64,000 bases of DNA from Schistosoma mansoni (Eukaryota > Platyhelminthes > Trematoda > Strigeidida > Schistosomatidae). Of this stretch, positions 57,046 through 64,000 are shown piece after piece. The stretch spans positions 13,589,749-13,653,748 of the forward strand of contig NC_031495.1 in assembly GCF_000237925.1 (NCBI RefSeq), written 5' to 3'. The notes below the pieces were generated by a model, which was not told the origin of the DNA, ran no database searches, and saw only the letters and a program-made list of their open reading frames with translations. Numbering within the stretch: position 1 is the stretch's first letter; each line of letters begins with the position of its first letter. The translations under genes were made by a program, and so were the position numbers.

Positions 57046-59418
57046 GTTGTTAACACACTAAATTAATAATGCAATACAGTTTTACACTTCCATATTTTTA
57101 AATATTTCAGCAACATTGTTCCAACAAACATTTTTAGAGTCGCTTGTTGTGTTTGTAAATACGTTTCTTTTGGTCGACGTGCAAAAATATGAAGTAAATG
57201 AAAAATTCAATCAATTGATTGTATCTATTTGTTTTACTACTGAATTCACAGGTAATCAATCAGTCATGTGAATGACAAACTTCCTTCAGAAAGTGTTAAT
57301 TTGTCCAGGTCTTTATGTATTCCACTTTCGCAACCATGTCTGTAAGGTAAACATATCAAATGATTAAACAATTTTCTGTTTACCAAACCTTACTTAAACG
57401 TGAATCTACGTTTGTTGTGCAATAAAAACAAACTAACCAGTGAGTAAGAATAGCTCATACTTATGTGTGGTTGAAATATTTTGTCACTTTGTAGTGAAAT
57501 CTATACTACAATCACTGGTATTACTGTGAGTAAAAGAATTAGTATTATGGATTCACTGAATTGTTCAGTTGAACATACGTAAACAAACGAACACGTTATA
57601 ACTCACCACATAACCTGAAAGTAGATGTGTACAGAAACTGTTTGTACAGTAGCTTTCAATGGACATACTTTTCTATCATTGATTCATACTTCTGTCTTGT
57701 TTATTCGTCTTTTACATCAAATATTATCACCTTCATTTCAACAAATCGGAACACAAATTTGAATCCAGAACACTTATTTGTTTTTGACTATTATCACCTT
57801 TGAACAATTCTCGTTCACAATAATCTTCATTAACTTATCTCAAAAATCATACCATAGTCTTCCAACAATCAGTCTTATTTTCGCTTTTTAGTTTTCTATA
57901 CTCATGGTAAGAGGGTTGGTGTAGACTGAAAGTGGTTGGATTAGTCTTCAACACAAATCGATATCAGTCGGATAATCAACGAAAAGCTCCTAGTTTGAAG
58001 CACTATAACAATGTAGAATGATAATTTTGTACACCAACAAGCCAATTTATTATCACAACAATTATTTACCCCAATTCGATCGGTTTACCATGAGTAACTA
58101 CAAATAACAAGCAGTGAGTAAACGGACTATTCCAATCAATACGTACCATACATATATGCGAAGATTTACACATATTTATGAATTACTACTACTGTTACTA
58201 TAACGTTCAATACCACTACTAACAAATGTTCGGAATGGATTCAGTAAGCTTTAACTGAACCGTTTCCAAAAAAATGTTTATATTATTGACCGATGTCAAA
58301 TGATTAATCAAAGAGGAATCAAATGGATTTCTGTCTAATCGTCAAATGTAAAATGTTCAAGTCATCCATGACATATCCACCATCATCTTTAACACTTCAT
58401 TAATTAATCACAAATTTTCATAAACTGTTTGTAAAGATAAATCATCTAATCCAGTAAATTAATAATATTTACTAGTTAAAGCAAGTTCTGATTTATATTC
58501 GCCACATAATATGTAGTCATTACCTTCATGATCGTCTTGGAAGAAACCTCAATGTTTATCATAATAAGTATGAGTGTTTGTTCAGTTATAGCACGAACAA
58601 TTGAAAATAATAATATTGTTATCTAATATAACATAACCTACTTTGTATTAAATTTATTATTATGTAGGTGGGACAGATGATAAATCTTAGACCTATAGTT
58701 TGGGTGCCAAGCGCTTTAACCGGTAAACATAGTAGCTTGTGATTTATTTGGCTCATGCATGAATATTATGCTTTGGAATTGCTTCAGACCAACAACATGC
58801 AATTTAACCAGACAACTAATTGATGGAAAAATTGATTTTATGAAAGATATGCAATCATATAAGAATAATTTTGATACCCAACATTCATATGATATCATTC
58901 TATCTTCTTTTCAGTTTTGAATATAAATTGACGTAACTATGAAATTATAACTGACTAAAAGTAAGTAAATTACTTCATCCATAATACCCAACCAACTTTG
59001 ATTTATCAAGACAAGGATCAAAATACTAATGAACGATATGATCATTAAATTCAAAGACTGACTTCTTAAACTTAGAAATCGCCTCACTATATTTACTATG
59101 ATTTTCAACGTAGAGAAATAAACAATCAGCGTCCAATTATTTTCATTTGTTTCAATACTAAAGACACTTAGAAATATGATATGTTTAGCTGAGTAAATTA
59201 ATTAACTAGAAAACAGTTTTTTGTAGACATAACGTTCAATGAAAATGGTCTAACTAAATTCTAATGGAGTATTTTGTGAGTAGTGCCCTGAATTCATGTT
59301 ATTGATGTACGGAATTTTGCTGAAAACTTAGATCAGCGGTTATTAACTGAATCGGCTGAAACAGGGGAGCATTTGTAGACTTTTGTGTTTTTCTCATCAG
59401 TAATATTTTGTTATGACT
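57046..59418. other. Intergenic, nothing recognised
   Basis: AT-rich sequence between ADA and the innexin gene. No coding or repeat features could be supported. Confidence 0.45.
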
Positions 59419-59429
59419 AGTATCAGCTG

Positions 59430-59482
59430 TCCTGATGGGCGGCTCATGCTCCTCTACGAGGGATAACAGGCGTAAATAAGTA
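59430..59482 (+). mobile_element. Very short 5'-truncated RTE insertion
   Basis: 53 bp of RTE 3' end (GGCTCATGCTCC...GGATAACAGGCGTAAATA) with a TAAG tail. AGTATCAGCTG (59419-59429) and AGTATCAGTTG (59483-59493) form an 11-bp target duplication with one difference. Confidence 0.75.
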
Positions 59483-59780
59483 AGTATCAGTTGCAGACAA
59501 ACTGATCAGTAATCAATGCCATGTTATTTACTCTTTTGTATTGAACAGATTTTAACAATTAAGTATCAGATAAATACATTCACATTTTGTGGGAATTTGC
59601 CTTAATGAAAGTGATAACGCTTATGAGATTTGATTTTTAACAAATAAAACGATATAAAGATTCCGATGGAATTATCTAGATAGTTTGAAATAATAAAAAG
59701 CAATATAGAATACAACTTTTTGAATGGAATGAGCTCTAAAATACTTTAAAGTGAGCTTTAAAGCATTTAGTCTCTTTGAT

Positions 59781-60208
59781 AAATTTCGATAATGTAATAA
59801 GAAGACGAAGATTATCAGAACTATGTGATGATATATTAGCGCAATACGTTTCGAACAATCTAATCACACATAATACACTTGCTAAGAACATTTATATCTA
59901 AAAATAAAAGGTCAACTAGATTGGAAATGGGGGGGGGTAAGTGTAGACAAGGACAATAATAATAATATTGTGAAAGCAATTTGAAACCTAATCACTCTGG
60001 ATAATAAGCTAATATTACCAGGGTAGGTTTAAGGTGAGAACAAACTGTTTTAGAATACACAAACGGGGTTTGAATTTTCGTTTATTTTTATTTTTATATA
60101 TAAATGTTCTTAACAAGTATATGTGTGATCAGATGGTTCGAAATGTATTGCGTTAAGATGTCACATAGTTCTGATAATCTTCATCTTCTTATTACACTAT
60201 CGAAATTT
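59781..60208. repeat. Diverged long inverted repeat, about 125-bp arms
   Basis: Arms 59781-59909 and 60084-60208 are reverse complements with roughly ten or more differences (outer AAATTTCGATA, inner ATATAAATGTTCTTA). The loop is about 174 bp and contains a run of nine Gs near 59930. Confidence 0.85.
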
Positions 60209-60999
60209 AAAGTGAGCATCAAACAGTTGAGTAGTAGAATATATCACTGCTTTGACCATTCTATACGCTTACTTTTGTTGTGAAATAGCCTATAGGAATG
60301 GTTATGCTTACAATTTTTTTTATATTAATCATAACAAAGTAACTCTGGATAATAAAAGACATTCTCATTGATCTTAGGGAGAAATAAGGGATATTTTTAA
60401 CAATCACTATTTATGCCATCATAATGTCTTATAGAATCTAATCGATTATGCAATGTATTTTATACTCACTGTTTATTCTGTTTGATCTTTCCACCATTCA
60501 TTTTAGTCTTATTCGGTTTCTTTTTGTATATTACATACATTACTTACTAATATTCAGTAACTTATGTCATTGTCAATAATTTGTGCATATGCAGCTTTAT
60601 TTTCGTTATTTTGAGCTATATTTCTAAGTATTTACAAGAATCTATTACATTTAAACCATTTATAATTTCCATTTCTTTCCTTGAACATTCTTAACAGTTT
60701 GTCCCCATTGTATATGTGGTCACTGAACACTTGTTTTTTCGAAATAATTCCCATATTTTGTGTATAAAGATCACTTTAATTTGTTGGTTCTCACTTTTGA
60801 ATTAATGTAGCTACTGGTTATCAGTTGATTTATCGTAGATTTTCGTAAATAGTTCTTATATATCTACAATAGAGGGCAATTTTTCTTTGGCCGCATCTTG
60901 AATCGTGTAAATGCTTTAGATATCCCATGAACTGAGGTTTCCGAAATACATTGCTTGTGTTATCATCAATAATATCATCGTCTCATAAACAAATTCTTT

Positions 61000-61620
61000 A
61001 ATTTGATTCTGGTTGAACCTTAAACCAAAAGTGGAGTTGAGTCTGCTTGGGTCGCCTAATCAATACACCAGTAGACATTTAGACACCACTTATGATTCTA
61101 GCTTAAATTATAATCCTGTTTTCACTATTGGATTGCCAATGATCGAATTAGCCAAATTTGACGGAATGTCTATCAAATTTTGGACCTTTATGAGGAGATT
61201 GAGAAAGGATTTTGTGGCTAGTGTTAGTGATTATAATAAACAATTAAGCAGTTAGTGATGATACCAAACGATTAACTAAGAATGCAGTGAACCACTGTCA
61301 TTATTTTCTTAAGTTTCAAGCTAAACTAAGACAATGGATATTTTTTATCCGACTTACTCACCGGCTCACCGCTTCATCCACAAGAAGATATGAGAGTGAA
61401 AAATCTCGCAAAAAGGATTAGTAATTGCAAAATTACTGTCATAAATGAAACGTGGTCCTGACCTGCAATTTTCCACTAACTTGAAGTGTAGAATTCAGAG
61501 TTTAACTTAAGTATTCCAGCTTGAATAGAGAGATGTTGTGAGCATTTTGAACAATTATTCAGAGCTGTCTTCTATGATATACTAGAATTTCTAGAACAGG
61601 CTTTGTACCTATAAGCTAAT
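61000..61620 (+). mobile_element. BEL/Pao-type LTR retrotransposon gag fossil
   Basis: An open piece at 61013-61255 contains LAKFDGMSIKFWTFMRRLRKDF and VSDYNKQL. This is the gag pattern of BEL/Pao elements (a FDG, a W and an F-R motif, then a V-D-N-LS region). Broken in several places beyond it. No LTRs seen. Old. Confidence 0.6.
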
Positions 61621-61689
61621 TGGAACCACAAGCCTCAATCGGTGTCAACGCGACATGGTATCTAAATCACGTCAAAGAGCATAACGATC

Positions 61690-61860
61690 AACTGCTGTCG
61701 TGTTATCCACTTAGCTACTGAGTTCTGATAGCCACTTCTTTGTGAAATGGGGTGAAGTTTAAATTCATTTGGTATTGTTTGTTTGAATCTTCCCATTGAT
61801 GTTTAGCACTGCAATTGATCAGTCTCTCATTGACATATGTGCATACTGTGCGTATTGCCC
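61690..61860 (-). repeat. Partial SINE head plus half of the inverted-repeat unit
   Basis: The head of an Sm-alpha-type SINE (61690-61735), then GGTATTGTTTGTTTGAATCT (61771 onward), the left arm of the unit at 46084. The right arm is missing. Confidence 0.65.
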
Positions 61861-61894
61861 CGATATTGCCTTAATTCACAAGCATTATAAGTAA

Positions 61895-62070
61895 AGATAG
61901 ATAGTGGCCAGCAGTGAAATCTAGGACGCGTGCTTCGTCCCAATTGAGACTCATCAACTGGATGTACCTGCATCTCAGAGTTGATGTCCACTCTGGGACT
62001 CGGACCCAGTACCTTTCGCTTCAAACGCCATCGCGTTATTCACTCAGCTATTGAGTCCTGATAGCCATTT
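61895..62070 (-). repeat. Sm-alpha-type SINE with broken hammerhead
   Basis: Second copy of the 45.9 kb SINE. Its hammerhead (61973-61907) has TTGATGA for the first core block (C3 lost) and GAAG for GAAA, so it should not cleave. Confidence 0.8.
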
Positions 62071-62104
62071 GCTTGTGCAATTGGTGTGAAGTTTAAATTC
62101 ATTT

Positions 62105-62214
62105 GGTATTGTTTGTTCCAATCTTCCCATTGATGTGTGTATTGAACAAATGCCAATAAGAGACTGATCAAGTGCAGTCCTAAACATCAATGGGAAGATT
62201 CAAATAAACAATAC
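62105..62214. repeat. Small terminal-inverted-repeat unit, complete
   Basis: 110 bp with 31-bp inverted ends carrying about three mismatches. Same unit and same position relative to the SINE as 46084-46194. Confidence 0.8.
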
Positions 62215-62564
62215 CAAGTGAATTTAATCAACTGCCAAATTTGTAGTAATGTCCTGATCCCCACAGGTTTTTCAGTGAATCCAAGGGATGTATTCGACAT
62301 GCCAAAGATGTTACCTTTTAACTACATTAACCCTAACCATCGAGAGGCTAAATGCTGAAAGTTTATATCTTACAATATTGCTGGATCCAGCTCCCAACAC
62401 CATAAATTGCTACACAACAGAGACAGCTTTAAAACAACAGGTCTTTTAACCTCCCACTACACCAGCTAGCATTCCCCTACGATTTAACCCTGTTAAACTA
62501 CATGGTTCAAATATATGATTAAATAAAATCGCTTTGCCAGACAATCGCTTCTGGATCCGATCCT

Positions 62565-62670
62565 CAATGGGATAGTGGATTAGCACTCTTGACGTGTCCT
62601 ATTCTGGGACGAAATAACCGTCTAATGCACCCAGGCTTCTAATGTCCATCTAACTCATATGAGTTCATGA
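62565..62670 (+). repeat. SINE 3' fragment
   Basis: GGGACGAAATAACCGTCTAA and CCCAGGCTTCTAATG match the hammerhead end and 3' module. The head is missing. Confidence 0.5.
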
Positions 62671-62909
62671 TGTAAATTACATAATATTAACCACTTTCAC
62701 ATTATTTACCGAAATGAATATACTTACAAGACTTGATTGTATTAATCTGATGTATTATATTAAAGTATTTAACATTAAAAAAAGCCATATACGTATGTAA
62801 ATATATAAGGTGCTAATTTTAATAATTCGTTGTATAGAAAAATAAAAAATATCAGAAAAATTACTAATAAAGCTTTCATAGCTGATTAGCAGACAATTTC
62901 GAAGAGTTA

Positions 62910-62975
62910 GTAATAATAATAGTAATAATAATAATAATCGTATTCATAGTAATAATAATGACAATAATACCTAAC
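62910..62975. repeat. (TAA)n imperfect microsatellite
   Basis: Repeated AATAAT/AGTAAT units with interruptions, about 350 bp downstream of the innexin stop. Confidence 0.85.
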
Positions 62976-63309
62976 ATTTTAATAAAACATCTAGTTCTAA
63001 CATTAAAACAGACTTGACCCTTTTTATTTTTCAAAAAAATAATCTATATTTTGTTCATAGTAAGAAGAAAGAAAAAAGAGATAAATGAAAAGTCAATCAA
63101 AATGTAGACATTCTTGGTGGTGTTGTCGTCGTCATCGCTAATCACATATAGTTTGAATTTCTTCTGGTTCAATGTTGTTTCAAATGATCATTACTTTTTT
63201 CTGATTATTTGACATATTCTTTATTGTTTTAATAAACTAACCTGATACATCATATTCATATAGATTTAAAGAAAAATTTAACAAACACTTGTAACGTATT
63301 AAAACAAAA

Positions 63310-63899
63310 TTAAACAAGATTCTTAAATCCAATTTCCGATTTCATTGGATCTTGTCCTTTATCTATGGAATCTGCTTTATTATAATGTTCAATGAAGTTT
63401 TGATATAGTTCAGTGACAATTTCTCCTGTGATAACATCACCTGAATTGATAGTCAACATACGAATGATGAATACACCATCAGCACGTAAGTATTTATCAA
63501 TAAATTCATCTAAATCACTTCTTTTTAATTCATCACCTTTCAATGAATGAACACCTTTTAATCGAAGATAACGTTTAATGAAATCTTTACGTTTAGATGC
63601 TAAAATCATACGTGCAAGCCATAATAATAAACTAAGAATACATGTGATAAGTAAGAAAACAATCCAAAACCAGAAAAATATATAAATTTTTTCATTTAAC
63701 ATATTTATTGGTAATGCACATTGGGCAGTGTATGAATTCTTTACACCAACTAATCGTATACCAGGTACACGACAATATGCTACACGTGGAAATAACATAG
63801 TTTCAGGCCAATCACGTCCAGCACGTATATGGTTAACAACAGTTAAACCAAATCCATAACCCTCAACATTTTCATTGTCTGAATAGGATAAATCACTTA
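63310..63899 (-). CDS. Innexin, last exon (gene continues upstream beyond the window)
   Basis: C-terminal 196 codons of an innexin, the invertebrate gap-junction and hemichannel subunit. DWPETMLFPRVAYCRV and AQCALPINMLNEK form the end of the second extracellular loop, with its two conserved cysteines and the innexin ALP-N-NEK motif. A hydrophobic stretch of about 27 residues beginning IYIFFWFWIVFLLI is the fourth transmembrane helix. The cytoplasmic tail (RYLRLKGVH..., GFKNLV end) follows. The exon begins after TTTCAG (63902-63900) in phase 2. A possible poly-A signal, AATAAA on the minus strand, is at 63225-63220, about 85 nt after the stop. The paralogue cannot be named. Confidence 0.93.
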
Positions 63900-64000
63900 C
63901 TGAAATGTACAAAAGAAAAAAGAGTCATGAAAAATATAAATTATTGCATTCATTTCATTGAATATTGAATTTAGAAATGAGAATCATTGAGTTTCGACTT

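Noticed and set aside
59745-60217. Direct 12-mers TTTAAAGTGAGC around the third inverted repeat as a target duplication
   Set aside because: The left copy is 25 bp outside the arm and the right copy overlaps the arm, so they do not flank one element cleanly.

Overview
This window is nuclear DNA of a blood fluke (genus Schistosoma; species not determinable here). The evidence is AT-rich intron-heavy genes, very short 5' introns next to kilobase ones, tRNA-derived SINEs carrying hammerhead ribozyme domains (the Sm-alpha type), and schistosome-style RTE, CR1-like, Gypsy and BEL elements.

Four host genes were assembled by splice sites and reading phase. (1) The 3' part of an R7-family RGS gene (+ strand, 664-13268, four exons: GGL domain then RGS domain). 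(2) A complete vaccinia-related kinase, VRK1-like (- strand, 32135 to 15942, eleven exons, 621 aa), with an AT-hook in its long tail. (3) A complete adenosine deaminase (+ strand, 43281-55434, four exons, 348 aa, all metal and catalytic residues present). (4) The last exon of an innexin (- strand, 63899 to 63310). RGS and VRK converge on 13.3-15.9 kb, VRK and ADA diverge across an 11 kb block of dead transposons, and ADA and innexin converge. RGS and innexin act in G-protein and gap-junction signalling, VRK in chromatin and mitosis, ADA in purine salvage. They are neighbours, not a pathway.

Most remaining sequence is repeats. 0-6.7 kb: SINE copies, one with an intact hammerhead core (about 1040-1095), and a young 5'-truncated RTE with an 11-bp target duplication. 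6.7-10.3 kb: a three-LTR compound of two related non-autonomous LTR retrotransposons. It is flanked by one ATTAA duplication and splits a SINE, so it seems to have landed as one unit. The 200-N gap lies in one of its LTRs and looks false. 12.2-12.4 kb: a mini-RTE with a perfect 13-bp duplication. 17.3-17.7 kb: a solo LTR with a CCCTT duplication. 20-29 kb: RTE pieces around VRK exons. 32-43 kb: CR1-like LINEs and a Gypsy fossil. 52.0-52.6 kb: a perfect 198-bp inverted repeat in the last-but-one ADA intron, with an older diverged one before the next exon and a third at 59.8-60.2 kb. 45.9-46.2 and 61.7-62.2 kb: Sm-alpha-type SINEs paired with a small terminal-inverted-repeat unit.

No wholly new gene system was found. 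The most unusual items are the three-LTR compound, the perfect intronic hairpin in ADA, the intact hammerhead core, the mini-RTE and the AT-hook VRK.
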